Positions 9,466 to 22,268 of a stretch of DNA of 64,000 nt are shown piece by piece. This DNA is from Diphasiastrum complanatum (lineage: Eukaryota; Streptophyta; Lycopodiopsida; Lycopodiales; Lycopodiaceae). The notes under the pieces were generated by a model. The model saw only the letters and a program-made list of their open reading frames with translations. It did not search any database and was not told the origin of the DNA. A program made the position numbers and the translations under genes. The DNA is taken from NCBI GenBank assembly GCA_029204225.1, contig CM055106.1, positions 42,364,368 to 42,428,367 on the forward strand, given 5' to 3'. How positions within the stretch are numbered: position 1 is the first letter of the stretch; each line of letters opens with the position of its first letter.

Positions 9466-10549
9466 AGTGTCTGGTTAGATAGAATAAACTCATATCTTTT
9501 GCATATTGGGTTCAAACCAAATAGTGGTGATTGTAATGTCTATGTACAATATGTGACTATATTAGTGATCATTGCACTTTATGTTGATGATGGATTATTA
9601 TTCAGCAATGATTAATTATTATTGTCAAAGATTAGGTCAATTCTTTCAAAAAAATATGATATGACTGATCAAGGTGAAGTACATCACTTACTCGCATTCA
9701 AATCAGCAAAGATAGAATAAATAGAAAGCTTTATATTCTCAATTAGCACAAATATATACATAACATGTTGTAGAAATACAACATGGGTGATTGCAAGCCC
9801 ATTGATTCACCAATGGATCTTGGCTAGAAGCTCTCAAAATACATTTGTCCCAAGAATATAACAGAAGGGTTAAATTCTACACAGTACCCTTATCAATCCT
9901 TGATTGGTCACTAATGTATGCAATGATTTATACCAAACCAGATTTGGCCTTTACAGTCAGTGCACCAAATCAATTTATGACAAATGTAGGATTTCAACAT
10001 TGGAAGGCTCTGAAAAAAAGTCATGAAGTACATTCAAAGTACTAAAGCCTATGCACTATGTTATGACAGAACCATTCCTATAGGATTAACTCTATATGGG
10101 TACACCAATTCATATTGGGGTGGAGATCCAGATACAGAAAATCAACTTCTAGTTATTGTTTTTATTTAGCAAGTGGTCCAGTCTCCTAGAACAACATAAA
10201 GTAGAAATCAGTTTTTTTTGTCTTCAATAGAAGCTGAATATATTGGTGTAACTCAAACCACAAAAGAAGCTATTTGGATCAGATTATTATTGGATGATAT
10301 CCTCAAACCAACTATGACAACTTAAAGTTGTATATCTCTTTCTCTCAATCCTAGTTTCCATTCTAGGACTAAACACATTGAAACACAATTCCAATTTGTA
10401 AGAGAGAAAGTACTTGCAAAGCAAGTAGAGTTAGTATGTTGTGATACTAACAAGATGGTCGCAGATATTTTTACTACAACTTTAATTAAATCAAAGCGTG
10501 TTTAGATTGTGAATATGTTAAAATTGGATCAGAGTCCAGAAGTGAGCTT
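9466..10549 (+). pseudogene. pol: Copia B reverse transcriptase-RNase H remnant
   Basis: Starts within RT (SGDCNVYVQYV... IIALYVDDGLLFSND), so the catalytic YVDD is present. It continues through LMYAMIYTKPDLAF and an RNase H decayed by frameshifts and stops (GYTNSYWGGDPDT; SIEAEYIGVTQTTKEAIWI; HIETQFQFVREKV). It ends just before a polypurine tract at 10550-10558. Gag, protease and integrase are absent, so this is a 5'-truncated copy. Confidence 0.8.
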
Positions 10550-10558
10550 AAGGGAGAG
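10550..10558 (+). promoter_or_regulatory. Polypurine tract of copia B
   Basis: AAGGGAGAG sits directly before TGTTGG, the start of the LTR. Confidence 0.75.
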
Positions 10559-11906
10559 TGTTGGAGTTAATCCCTCTATCTAATTTATCTAAATAGATGC
10601 AAGTTTTATTTCCTATTACTCTCTTTTTCCTATCAACTATAGATGCAATTCTACAAAAAAAACACTAGATTGTACACAGGCAAAAAAGCCAAAAATCTAT
10701 GACATCACAATTTTACTCATGACTCGATGACAGTTTAGTTGCCTGCAGAATTACATGAAGTTTCACAATAATTGAAAAATGTGAAGAATACAAAGTATTA
10801 AAGATACAAGTAGATCTCATTATTTTGTGCCAGGCCCTTCTTCAAAATTATGAAAAATGTGAACTTTCCGACACCTGTAGAAATACAATGCATTTTTTGC
10901 AGAAATCAAAGCGTGATAATGATAGTTTACTCATGATCAACTTCTACGGCACCCTACAAATTGTCATGAACTATAATAAGGCTTTCTTAGTCATAATCAC
11001 TATCATATATTACAAGATATGTTAATTGTACAATTATTTAGAAGATTAGAAGATGGTTGGTTCGTCAATAGTGACTAAATGCCAACATCAAATGTGATGT
11101 GATGAGAGATGCGTGTAGTAGGATGTAGAAAAGAAGAGATCAATCATTGAGAGGTGATCGCGAGAGAGTTTAAATTGTGCAAAGTAGTGTGAGACACATA
11201 GTGCTATGCATGATCATAAGCTATTTTATAACAAACATTATAGTGATCTATATTCTAACTTATTCAACACCCCAGATTCATAAAGAACCATTGTATTAAG
11301 TTCATTTAATTGAAACATAAGTAGAAGTTTTTGCACATTATTGTGTCTTTAATTATCTGATTTTACTCACTCTATAACACACTACAGTCATCATACTTCC
11401 ATAGCGGTAACGTCTACACCATGGTTGTCTACGACACCTGAAGAAGGCAATAGAATGAATGTCATTGACTCCTACGTTAACAACTATCAGAGGTATTACT
11501 TCATATTATCAATCATCATCCTCATTATAACTTCCACAACGATAACATCTACACTTTCCATGGTTGTCTATGACACCTCAAGAAGGTAGTAGAATGGATG
11601 TCATTGACTCTTATGTTATCAGCCATCAGAAGTATCAATTCATTTTACATATGAAAGTTACAAGGTTCTAGCTCATAGTAGATCTAAGATACATTGAAGG
11701 TTGTTGTCGTTTTGACTTTAATTCCGCACTATCAGTTCCTTTTGTTATATCAAATAATTGCACAACCCAGAACACTTTAGTTAGGATTACTAAATCTAAC
11801 TATTGGAAACTAAAAAATTCCAATTTTGGAGTTTATTCAAGAGATATCAAAACACCAAGTTCAGATCATCTCATTTCATCAATGGTATCAACACTCCTCT
11901 CCAACA
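10559..11906 (+). mobile_element. LTR of copia B, followed by a primer-binding-site-like sequence
   Basis: Begins TGTTGG right after the polypurine tract and ends CCAACA, a perfect 6-bp inverted pair giving a 1,348-bp LTR. One base later comes TGGTATCTAAGT (11908-11919), which matches 9 of 12 positions of the plant copia primer-binding site. No gag is recognisable after it. The LTR contains a duplicated 139-bp segment. Confidence 0.65.
11391..11650 (+). repeat. Tandem duplication, ~139-bp period, in LTR B
   Basis: ATGGTTGTCT-ACGACACCT...AAGAAGG occurs at 11421 and again at 11560 with the surrounding ATGTCATTGACTC-TA-GTTA context conserved. The two units differ by scattered substitutions. Confidence 0.75.
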
Positions 11907-11919
11907 GTGGTATCTAAGT

Positions 11920-13020
11920 GCCTCCATTGATCAACCCATCACCCAATTTTTTCAACAACAATAGTTGCACACATCACAGTATGTGTGACTGGGTCCTCAC
12001 AAGGTTTAATTACATCACTAGCCTAGTTCGAAATAACGAGACATAACCAATAAACTTGAGTACTAGAGTACCACGTATCCAAAACTAAGATTATGTCGAA
12101 TCTTATATGCAAGACGTGGACATAACATCAAACATTTAATTCCACATATTAGGTTTAGGTTAGAAATTGGAGATCGGTAGTAGATTAGGCTACACAATAG
12201 ATTATCATAACTACTATATTCATGGACAAAAGAAATAGAGAGTGACCTATAAACTCCTAGCAACAATTGATAACTCAAAATATATAAGCTTGTAAATCAA
12301 CATGGAGTATAGTAGATCTAGACCTAAACATTGTCTAGTTTTCACATAGATATACTACCTAACGAGGTCATATGAGCATTTGGAGTGACATTTTTGTGTA
12401 GAACGGAGCTAGTATATTCGTAATAGATCTATGACATTAGAGAAAGGGCCTATTCTAAGTACGGGCCATGTTGAACATGTTTATAAGTGTCAAGACCTCA
12501 TCATGATTTACTTTTTTATAAGGGCCATGATTTAGCCTGACTTGGATAATCCATAACTTGTATAGTCTATGTGATAATGTGAATACCTAATTGTGTACTA
12601 TGTGGCAATTTAGGTATCAAACCAGCACTGTCATGAACAATATCTACTTTTAAGGTATTACATCATATTTTTGTGGATACATTATAGGTTTGATAGATTG
12701 AAAATTTCCAATTATAAAATAAAAGGTAATTTGACACATTTGAGAACCAAATTTTGAGTAAAAACACTAATTAAGAATATCATGCTTTTGTAATATGTTG
12801 TAGTTATTAAAATGACCATCATGATCAATCACGATGTTTTTGATCCCAAAAGGAATCTTTATCAATGAAGTGCTCGTTCAATTTAATAAAGTATGTATAA
12901 TATTATGCTCCAGTTTCATTCTATGTTGTTGTCAGATTATTCAAGGTTTGGTTGTGATCTGAATAAATATTGTAGTTGTTGAGGCATATCTTATCGATAT
13001 GTGAAATTTATGTAATTTTC
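11920..13020. other. AT-rich sequence without recognisable genes
   Basis: No domain-bearing frame on either strand. It could be the decayed interior of an element whose 5' LTR is the LTR B copy, but no gag motif supports this. Confidence 0.35.
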
Positions 13021-13160
13021 ACAATATCAGATGGATTTAATATATTGATTGTATGTTATCAATTTGATTTATTATATTGATTGTATGTTATCTCAATTGG
13101 ATATATTGTAATGATTGTATATTATTTTGAAACTGGATTTATTGTATTGATTGTAAGTTA
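13020..13160 (+). repeat. Short AT-rich tandem repeats
   Basis: Four degenerate copies of a roughly 40-bp unit containing TATATTGATTGTATGTTATC. The last copy leads directly into the longer duplication that follows. Confidence 0.65.
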
Positions 13161-13634
13161 TCTATGCATTTTCCTTGAATGTTGGAACGTAGGTAGGTAG
13201 ATAGTGTGACACAAGGGTACGTAGATAGTCTCTCTCTGAAGTATTTTTAACTATATAGATTTGTGTTGTTGATATCAAATTATTCTGAGTTCGGTCTACA
13301 ATTGTTAATATAACAAATCTTATTGCAAATAATGTGAATGTATATGAACTTGGTGGAACAATGTTGGATTCAATGTAGTTGTATGTTAACTATGCATTTT
13401 TTTTGAACATTGGAACATAGGTAGGTAGGTAGTGTGACACAAGGGTATGTAGATAGTCCCTCTCTAAAATATTTTTAACTATATAGATTTGAGTTGTTGA
13501 TATCAAATTATTCTGGGTTCGGTCGTGACCTGAACAATTATTATTACAATTGTTAATATAGCAAATCTTATTGCAAACAATGTGAATGCATATGAACTTG
13601 GTGGAACAATGTTTGGATTCAATGTAGTTGTATA
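13160..13634 (+). repeat. Tandem duplication of ~230-240 bp
   Basis: Two adjacent copies share the phrases GGTAGGTAG...AGTGTGACACAAGGGTA, TTTTTAACTATATAGATTTG, ATATCAAATTATTCTG and GAACTTGGTGGAACAATGTT. The second copy has a small insertion (GTGACCTGAACAATTATT). No coding potential is visible. Confidence 0.85.
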
Positions 13635-14284
13635 TTGATCTTTACTAGAGGTAAAACATTTAGTTTTGACTTAGTAGAGTTTTAATTATAAATTGATAAA
13701 AGTGAGAATGTGAACTACCTAGATCTTGAAAAAATAGGTTATCTAATGTACAGACCAACCAAAACATGTTGTTAGTATTGTATCTATCAAACATATTGAG
13801 GGATAAGTTGTGCCCAAAGATATAACACAATTCAAAGAAGGTAACATCCTTATGTAATCTCTATAGCAAACATTTTAGAGAAAACATTGTTATTGAAATC
13901 TACAAAAGAAAAGACCTAAACTAAGCAGATCTATTCAAAAGACCGCAGATCTAGCAAGTTTAGATAAAATGTGAACAAAGAACAAACATCAGAAAAACAA
14001 CTGCTATATGATTTTGAACAGAACTGCATATTTTGATGACAATTCTAAACCCCTCCTTGTACTTTAATTGGCTGTAAAATTTGCATCTCAGATGTTTCTT
14101 ATGTGTTTCGATAGTGATCGACTAGAGAAATAGAAAATAAACCTACAAAATAGATAGATTGAGGTTCTTAATTAAAATGTTACAAAAAACATGGTCACAA
14201 TCAAATCTAAAATTTGCAAAACCAATTTATAAGAAATAGATAAGCCAAAATACAATAGAAATACATAGATTTAGTCGACACCAT

Positions 14285-15110
14285 TTTCTTCCTTTCTTCA
14301 CGTTCGATTGTTCATAGAGGTTCGATAATTCTTGGATTCATTGGTTTGCAATCAGACATATAAAACTTTTCTAAAATGCCTTTTAGATATGCTGCTAGCC
14401 AAGATAGATCTTCTTCTGAAGTCTATCTCTAGTAATGTGAATTCCTAGCAAAGAATGAACAGCTCCTAAATCAGTCATGTCAAATTCCTTTGACAGACCA
14501 CTCTTAGTAGTGTGCAGAAGAGAAATGTCATTATGCATCATCTACGTAAAGAGCTATGTCAGTTGGTGTCTATATGCTTTGAATAAACATTAAATTCAGC
14601 TGAATTGTTTGCAATCCTTATTGAATGAGATAAGAGTTGATTCTATCGATCCATGCTCTTCCGGCCTATTTCAGACCATAGATTGCTTTGTGTAGCTTGC
14701 ACACTTTGTGCTCTTAGTCTTTGACTTTGAATCCTTTCGGTTGGAAGGTATACATTTCCTCTTTGACATTGTCATTGAGAAATGCTTTCTTGACATCCAT
14801 TTGGTGCATTTCTAGGTCTTCAGTAGCTGCTAACGCAATCCTGATTGACTGCATCTTGATGACAGGACTAAATTTTTTTTGATAATCCACTCCTTGGACT
14901 TTAGTGAATCCTTTAGCCACCAACCGTGCTTTCCATTTGTTTTCAGAGTTGATCTTCTTCTTGAAGATCCACTTGTTGTTGATAACTCTCTTGTGAATGG
15001 AAAAGTCGACCAGTGTCCAGATCTGATTCATCAAAAGTGAGTTATACTCACTTTACATAGCTTCTTACCACTTCACAGTATCCTTGGAGTTAATTGCTTC
15101 GGCTAGGCTC
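14285..15110 (-). pseudogene. pol: Copia C reverse transcriptase (3'-truncated)
   Basis: The open part at 14714-15034 reads NQIWTLVDFSIHKRVINNKWIFKKK... KARLVAKGFTKVQGVDYQKKFSPVIK... LEMHQMDVKKAFL. The lower-coordinate continuation, with stops, still shows HKVCKLHKAIYGLK and ALYVDDA near 14555-14570. Sequence recognisable as copia ends near 14285, before RNase H, so the 3' end and 3' LTR are missing. Confidence 0.82.
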
Positions 15111-15283
15111 TCTGGTTCTTCTGATGAAGTCTAGAATGATTGAAGTGCATACCTCTCAGGAACTGTCCGAGTTTGTGAGGATCTATGGACGTTGGATTGA
15201 CCAGGATGTGATGATGTTTCTTCTTGAATTTCTTCAGATCTGTTCGAGCTAGCTTGGTCTGGTCTGATGATAGGTACTGTCGG

Positions 15284-16290
15284 CTACTCGGCTTTTGTAG
15301 CTGTAGCTATAGCTGCAGGTTTTGTAGAAGGAATATCAATGTTGGAAGAATCTATGCTACGTAAAATAGGATGAAATGACATAGCATCGTTTATCGATGG
15401 TTGTTTGAAATCATAATATGTATGTTCTTGAAATATTACATCCCTAGAAACAAATACTACATGGGTGGATGGATCGTAAACTTTGTAAGCTTTATGTTTA
15501 TCATGATAGCCAATGAAAATACATTTATTTGTTTTGTGATCCAGCTTCTTCCTAAGCTGTTTAGGAATGTGAACAAAACATATACAACCAAAGATTTTCA
15601 AATGATTGACACTAGGCTTGTGCCCATGCAAAACTTCATGAGGAGTCTTGTTGTTGACGGCTTTGGTGCTGGATCTATTCTGCACGTAACATGCTGTGGT
15701 AGTAGCTTCTGCCTAGAACTTCGCAGATAGGTGTGCTTGACATAGCATTGATCGGGCTGAGTTCAGAAGAGTTCGGTTCTTTCTTTCTGCAATCTCGTTC
15801 TGTTGAGGTGAATAGGAAGTGGTGAACTGTCTTCTAATACCATGTTCAGCCATGTAGTCAGACATCTTGTTAGAGATGTATTCATTGCCATCATCAGTTT
15901 GGAGTGCTTTCACTTTTGTAGACATTTGTGTCTCAGCCATGGCCTTGAATCTCTTGAAGCATTCAAAGGCTTCAGATTTGTGCTTAATGAACATATATAT
16001 AGACCGTCTAGAATAATCATCTATGAAAGTGATAAAATAGATTGCATCTCCTAATGATGGAGTTGGTATTGGACCACAAAGGTCACTACGTACAAGATCT
16101 AATACATGCTTTGTTTTGATGGAGTGTGATTTTGGAAACTTGATTCTAGAGTGCTTCCCATAGATACATGATTCATAAAAGAAAGATTTCCTATCTAATG
16201 AAGACGAGAAATTCAAACCATCAACTAAATTATTACAGCGCATATAAGAAAGTGATCTTGTATTCACATGTCCAAATCAACTATACCATA
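15284..16290 (-). pseudogene. pol: Copia C integrase
   Basis: The catalytic core is largely open from 16267 to 15713. The D,D,E residues are visible in RSDLCGPIP, LQTDDGNEYIS and PQQNEIAERKN, with FIDDYSRRS between. A stop separates it from the C-terminal part (15284-15685): IFGCICFVHIPKQLRKKL... FIGYHDKHKAYKVYDPS... SRDVIFQEH. The N-terminal zinc domain is degraded. This is one of the better preserved integrases in the window. Confidence 0.87.
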
Positions 16291-16369
16291 GAACAGCACT
16301 GTCGTTTACATTTTTATTAGAGATACTAGCTAATGCAACTGAATTAAAGAGTACGTAAAGATTTCTGAC

Positions 16370-16880
16370 TCAAGTGCATGTAGTCAGAGTAGTATCTTCC
16401 TCGAGTATTGTACACTGCTCAGATGAGAAAGTAACAGTGTAGCCCTCATCAGTTATCTTAGAGACTGATAACAGATTCTTTGATAACTGAGGAACGTGAA
16501 GGACATTAGGAGCACAAATGGACAGATCGTTGTTGAAGCTAATCTTCACTACTCCTTTGCCTTCCACGCGTATGGTGCTTGAATCTCTGAGGTAGATGAA
16601 TTGGCCTTTGTTGTAAGCTGTGTATTTCGTAAAGCATTCTTTGCAAGAGGTCATGTATTGGGTAGCGCCACTGTCTAGGTACTAGCTATCACTGTCTTCA
16701 CTGCTGTTGTAAGCCATTAACAAATGTGTGTCTAACTCCTTGGATTCCGCCGTGTTGGAGGAGTCTGCCTGCTACTATTGTTGTTGCTTCTTTGTCTCAT
16801 TGTAGATCCTGATGCAACACTCCTTGATGTCGTGATTAGCTCTTTTGCAATATCTGCAGAAAAGCTTCTTGCGCGATCCA
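16370..16880 (-). pseudogene. pol: Copia C zinc knuckle and protease
   Basis: Reading downwards from 16880, an intact CX2CX4HX4C knuckle (CRYCKRANHDIKEC) is followed by the protease motif YLDSGATQYMT, with a TAG where Trp normally precedes Tyr (near 16683). The protease C-terminal part then runs to 16370 (VLHVPQLSKNLLSVSKI). It belongs to the same gag-pol as its neighbours. Confidence 0.85.
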
Positions 16881-16886
16881 CCATGC

Positions 16887-17591
16887 TCACCTTGAGTGTG
16901 AGGCTTCTACTATTGCTGTTGCACTTGATTCTTGTTCTTGGAATAGTCTTTCTTCTTGGTGTATAGGGCCATGGATTTGTCTTTGATGGACATGCCGCTG
17001 GTCTTTCTCTGCATTTTTTTTTTGAAGAAGATGACCGATCACCTTTTGAAGAGTGAGGTTGGGTTGTGTGGAGATCATCACCACAAAGTGCTCATAGGAC
17101 TTTGGAAGAGAAGAAAGCAAGGTCATAACGGCATCATCATCTTGAATAGAATATTCTATAGCTGATAACTGATTCAACAAGGACTTGAAGTTGTTGATGT
17201 GAGAAGTGATGGCAGTAGAATCAGACATGCTAAGAGTAAAGAATTTCCTTCTAAGATGTAATCTCTTGGTTACATCGTGAGTCTCATAAAGACTTGATAA
17301 CAATTCCAGTGCTTCCTTACAGGTCTTGCATGTGGTAATGTGAGATATTTGGGAGTCGGCCAGATTGAGTGTGATATATGCTAGGGCCTTTTGATCTTTG
17401 ATCCTCCAGGCCTTTGCTTGATCACCATCTTCTAATTTCAGGTCTGCACCTTCTACTACATCCCAAAGATCTCTATCTATCAACATCATTCTAAGTTTTA
17501 ACTTCCAAATGTAGAAGTTAGAACCATTGAACTTGTCAATGACTCTAGCTTCATTGAGTGATGAAGATGAAGAGCTACCTATATGAGACAT
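16887..17591 (-). pseudogene. gag: Copia C gag
   Basis: Begins MSHIGSSSSSSLNEARVIDKF at 17591 and carries the copia gag core (NFYIWKLKLRMMLID... LWDVVEGADLK... KRLHLRRKFFTLSM... INNFKSLLNQL). The frame is good to about LLQKKNAEKDQ, then shifts at a long homopolymer (T-run on the plus strand near 17014-17022), which separates it from the knuckle frame. A primer-binding site lies about 55 bp upstream. Confidence 0.87.
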
Positions 17592-17643
17592 GATAATAGT
17601 ATACAAACAGAACAAACCTAATCTCTCGGTTTATTTGACCTAT

Positions 17644-17655
17644 AATCTGATACCA
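17644..17655 (-). promoter_or_regulatory. Primer-binding site of copia C
   Basis: On the minus strand this reads TGGTATCAGATT, 10 of 12 matches to the usual TGGTATCAGAGC. It lies just upstream of the gag ATG and sets the 5' LTR edge near 17660. Confidence 0.8.
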
Positions 17656-18440
17656 ATCTGATGGGGCAAGGGAGATAGAAGAACATAAACGAAGAAGAGA
17701 GCAGAAATATTGTGGAACAGCTCTCCCGTCACTAACCAGCTACTAAATGCAAAAATAGTTTGAAAGACAGCTTGTGCTAAGAGTAATCACAGCCTTAAGA
17801 GTTCTAATTGCCCAACAAGATCTTAAAAATTAATTCATACTCTGAAACTAGAGTACAGTCCACCGAAGAGATTAGAGATGTTTTTTATGTGATACTACTA
17901 AAATCAGATTTATCGTGAAGTATAGTTCTGAAGTAAATTGAAGAGCAGTATGATAACGCGTGTCCCTCATGCGTCAAAGACGGCCATCGTATGATCAGAA
18001 ACTGAGTCGTAGACGTCCATGTTCTGATCAGAGTGAGTAAACAAGCACGATCGAACAACAAATTGAAAGTGCATTCAATCGCAATAAGCATTCACCTACG
18101 TTGTACATAGATAAAAGCAAGTTGCTGCTATATTACACTAAGGCACAATACAAAATAACAATTACAACAAAAAAAATGACGGTGTAATTGGGATTATCAA
18201 ACAATGTGTTTCATGGATGGAGCAACCCGTAATTTGTGCTCAGACGATCTACTTATAGATTTCATCTATGTATTAATTACAATCAATGCTTGTCACCTAA
18301 TTAGGAAGGCCGTTGTAATTGGAAGTATATGGATTTTGTGACTACTGTACATAACGTATATGATCAACAATTTAGCATCGTTGACACTGACAAGGACGTC
18401 GCTGATTCTCTCACTTCGCATTTTACGTGAACTGGTTTTT
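17656..18440 (-). mobile_element. Probable 5' LTR of copia C
   Basis: Non-coding sequence directly upstream of the primer-binding site, in the expected position for the 5' LTR. The outer boundary is not certain because the 3' LTR is lost. The next recognisable feature, copia F integrase on the minus strand, begins near 18470. Confidence 0.45.
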
Positions 18441-18442
18441 TC

Positions 18443-19075
18443 TCACTTCGTATGTACACGATCTAGTAGGCCTTTGGGTGTATGAACTGAGTCAAAAATG
18501 AAAGGACTTCTATCATGCTTGCTAATTATATAGCTTTCACATGGAGAAGTTGGCTTCTTGACAAAAGACATATCTTGTACTAGTTTATGAGTTGACATTT
18601 GCTGAATACTATTGAAGTTCAAATGGCCTAATCTGAAATGACAAAGCATATTTTGATGATTCAGAAGTTGAGGTGTGAAGAGCTTGACTATTGGAAGAAT
18701 GAAAGTGGCTAAGTTTGTAAAGATTGCCATTTTTTCACCCGAAAGCTAGAACTTTCTGGGATTTGTCAAGAATTGTGCAGTCTTGTGTGTCGAATTTGAC
18801 CTCTGACCCAAATCAATAATTCTGCTAACTAAGAGCATATTCTTGGTCAGATTTGGAACATGGAGAACATTTCTGAAATTCAATTCTAATTGTTCCTTCA
18901 CCTTGAATCGAATGTGATGAGTTGTCTCCAAGTTGCACAACTCAAGAGTGGGTGAAAGATATATAATCTTTCACCCAGTCTTGATGGTGAGTCATATGTT
19001 GAGTTGCTCTAGAATCGAGATACCAGGAATCCATATCTTGTTGTTCTCCAACCTTGGTCATAAATGTTGGAAATT
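18443..19075 (-). pseudogene. pol: Copia F: inverted protease/integrase-N piece of a copia A-type element
   Basis: From 19075 downwards: VGEQ-DMDSWYLDSRATQHMTHHQDW (Gly of DSGAT changed to Arg), VLHVPNLTKNMLLVSRI, then the integrase zinc domain (MLCHFRLGHLNFNSIQQMSTHKLVQDM... CESYI, with the second Cys lost) and PKGLLDRVH near 18480. It is close kin of copia A (4,500-5,080). It stops at exactly the point where the plus-strand piece at 19.66 kb takes up the same element. Confidence 0.82.
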
Positions 19076-19640
19076 AAGCCCACAGTTTTCTCCTTGGTGA
19101 ATGACTAATTCTACTTCATGATTCTTCCTGCATATTTATTGATCATTGATCTAGGGTCAGGTGAAACCAACTTTGGTTCTATGTCTACTCATCTGATACC
19201 TGCAGGAATCACAAAACGTAGATAGCCAATTTATTTGAAGAACGTCTACAACGGGCTTCCGGCTGATCTCCAGCAAAGGGTAATCAATCATGTTATAATC
19301 TCAAGTTTTAGATGTTAAGTTCAATTACTTGAAGTCTTTGAAGACTTCGCCATCTTCAAGGATTTCCAAGAACTAGCATTTAGAACAAGTCTGTAGAAAT
19401 ACACTAAGTGTCGCAATGGTCTGCAGAAATGAACTATGTTTTCCACAACTTTGGTTTTTTTGCATTTCCTCAAAATGCGACACTTTCATGATTCAAAAGT
19501 TTAACTGTTTTTAAGGCACCTTCAGCGTTTTCGCAAAATCCCAAAGAGAGAGAAAATGTCGAAGGTTCTCTATTTTGAACGAGGAACATTCCCAGTCAAG
19601 TAGACCTCTCTTAAAGAAAGTAGAGTGAGCCACCTTTTGA
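19076..19640. other. Spacer with LTR A-like words
   Basis: Contains AAAATGCGACAC (near 19465) and AAGGCACCTTC (near 19515), words typical of the 91-bp array of LTR A. This suggests an LTR fragment of the same family wedged between the two oppositely oriented pol pieces. No gene is seen. Confidence 0.4.
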
Positions 19641-19654
19641 TGGTGACCTCTAGT

Positions 19655-22130
19655 GGAGAGCATTATTCCATCTGTGGCCCAATGCAGATTTCTTTCAAAG
19701 GGGGAGCTCTATACCTCCTAACTTTCATCAATGACATCTCTCAAAGGACTGCAACCTATTTTCAGAAGAACAAATCAAAAGCATTCAAGTTCTTCATGCA
19801 GTTCAAGGCGTCTACTAAAAATCAGACCCTGAGGAAGCTCAAAGCTCTACGCACAGATGGAAGGGGAGAATTTATTACCAAATTTAAGGAGTTCTGCAAG
19901 GCCAATGGAATACATCAACAATTCACAATGAGCTACTCACCTCAGCCAAATGGTGTAGCTGAACGGAAGAATCAGACACTCATGGAAAGTGCCAAGAGCA
20001 TGTTGGCCCATGCCTCTCTTCTGAAGAAATTTTGGGCAAAAGTTGTTTCAACAGCCGCCTATCTACAAAATTGATCTGTCACCAAAGCTCTGAATGGCAA
20101 GACATCTTATGAGGTATGGACATGATTGAAACCATCAATCAAGAATATCAGAGTGTTTGGTTACATTGCTTATGCTCGGATCCATGAAGATCTCAAGAAG
20201 AAGTTGGATGACAAAAACACAAAAATCAATTTTCGTTGGCTACTCCCCAGATCACAAGACATACAAGCTCTACAATATGGAAATAGAAAAATCATTCATG
20301 AGTAGAGATGTCATTTTTGTGAAAGATCGATTTATTAACCATAAAGAGGAAGCTCGAGAAATTTATGATCTAGATATCGAAGAAATTTCTGATCCATATA
20401 TCAAAAAAGATTTTAGGATCAAAAATCAGAAAATCGATACTTACTCGGATAATGATCTTGAACAGTTGGGTGTCGAAATTCAGCCAAGAAGATCACATCA
20501 ACCAAGATAGCCTCCATCCAAATTTATGAATGATGAAGCCTGTTACTTTGTGCAAGAACCAAATATAGGTTCGAAGGCAATGTCTGCACCTAATGTTGAT
20601 CAATGGAAAGCAGTGATGAACACTAAATATGATTATCTGATAAAGAATCAACGTGGACAGTCACTGAGCTAGCAAAGAGAAAAAATCTGATTCCATGCAA
20701 ATGGATATTCAAGGCGAAATATGATGCTGAAGGGAGGCTAAATCATTACAAAGCCAGGCTGGTCACCAAAGGCTATTCCCAGATTCCAGATCTGGATTAT
20801 TCCGAGACCTTCAGCCCAGTCGTTAGACATGCTTCGATCCGACTATTACTTTATTTTGCAGCTGCAGTAGATCTCGAAGTCCATTAAATGGATGTCCAGA
20901 CCGCTTTCCTCAATGGGACCATTGAAGAGGAATCTTTATGATCTTTATGTCACAACTAGAAGGATACGAGCTGAGGAGTAAGCAACACCTTGTATGCAAA
21001 ATTCACAAGGCACTCTATGGGCTGAAACAGTTACCTAGGGCATGGTTCCAGAAAATCAATGTATTTTTTATTGAGAATGACTTCATTTCAATCTTAGTAG
21101 ACTCTAATGTTTACTTCAAGTCTGTATCAAATTTTTTCATCAGCATCACTCTCTATGTGGATGATACACTATTATATCAGTAACGACCTGAAACTGATGA
21201 AGGACACAAAATGCATGCTGGCCCAAGAGTACAAAATGACTAATATGGGACTAGCCCACTATTGTCTCGGAATCGAAATTTTTCGAATTCGACCCAACCA
21301 TCTGATTTTTGTCAGCCAGCAGAGATATCTCACAAACGTATTGGAGAAGTATGGAATGGCCAACTACAAGCCAAGCTACATTCCACTCGACCATGGACTA
21401 AAGCTGTGAAAGGAACAATTTCCTCAAACTGAGGTAGAAAAGGAGGAGATAAAGCAATATCTGTATCACTCCATCATCTACTTATTGATGTATTCAATAA
21501 TCTGCACTCGATCCGACATTGCATATTCGATCAGTTCACTCAGCCAATTTCTATCGAATCCAGGTCTAACCCATTGGAAAGCGCTCACAAAGGTAATGAA
21601 GTACATCTAGACAACCAAACACCTTAGCATCTATTATGGAGACATCCAACCTACAAACATACTTGAAGGATGCACAGATGTAGATTGGGCAGGAGATATC
21701 GATACCAAAAGGTCTACTTCTGGATATCTATTTTTATACAATCAAGGCCCCATCTCTTGGAACAATTGAAAGCAGACCTCAATAGCACTATCATCAACCA
21801 AATCAGAGTACATTGTTGCCACGAATGCTACAAAGGAGGCAATTCGACTGAGGCACTTGCTAGCAGAAATTGACCTTGCACAGTCACATCCAACGACCAT
21901 CTTTTGTGACAATCAAAGCACCATAGCTCTCTCTCTCAATCTGAGATTTCATTGTCGAAGCAAGCATATCGAAAATAAATATCACTATTTAAGAGAAAAA
22001 GTGCAAAGCAATGAGGTATCATTAGTCTACTGCAGGACATAACTAATGGCAGTAGGTTACTTCACAAAGGCTTTGTCAAGAGCACCATCTCAGATTCAAC
22101 GACATGTTGAATCTGAAAATGAAGCTCAGG
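19655..22130 (+). pseudogene. pol: Copia G: integrase core to RNase H
   Basis: Starts at SICGPMQISFKGG and runs through integrase (TFINDISQRT; LRTDGRGEFI; PQPNGVAERKN), open to 20074. The integrase C-terminus follows (FVGYSPDHKTYKLYN... SRDVIFVKD). RT then follows (YKARLVTKGYSQIPDLDYSETFSPVV... KALYGLKQLPRAWFQ... TLYVDDTLLYQ near 21150-21180), then NMGLAHYCLGIEIF and a frameshifted RNase H ending near 22130. It retains the YVDD segment that copia A lost, so it is the reference for that deletion. Many stops and shifts make it non-functional. Confidence 0.87.
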
Positions 22131-22159
22131 TAATAGGGTCGGAGTTCTTCCAAAATGTT

Positions 22160-22268
<109 letters not shown>

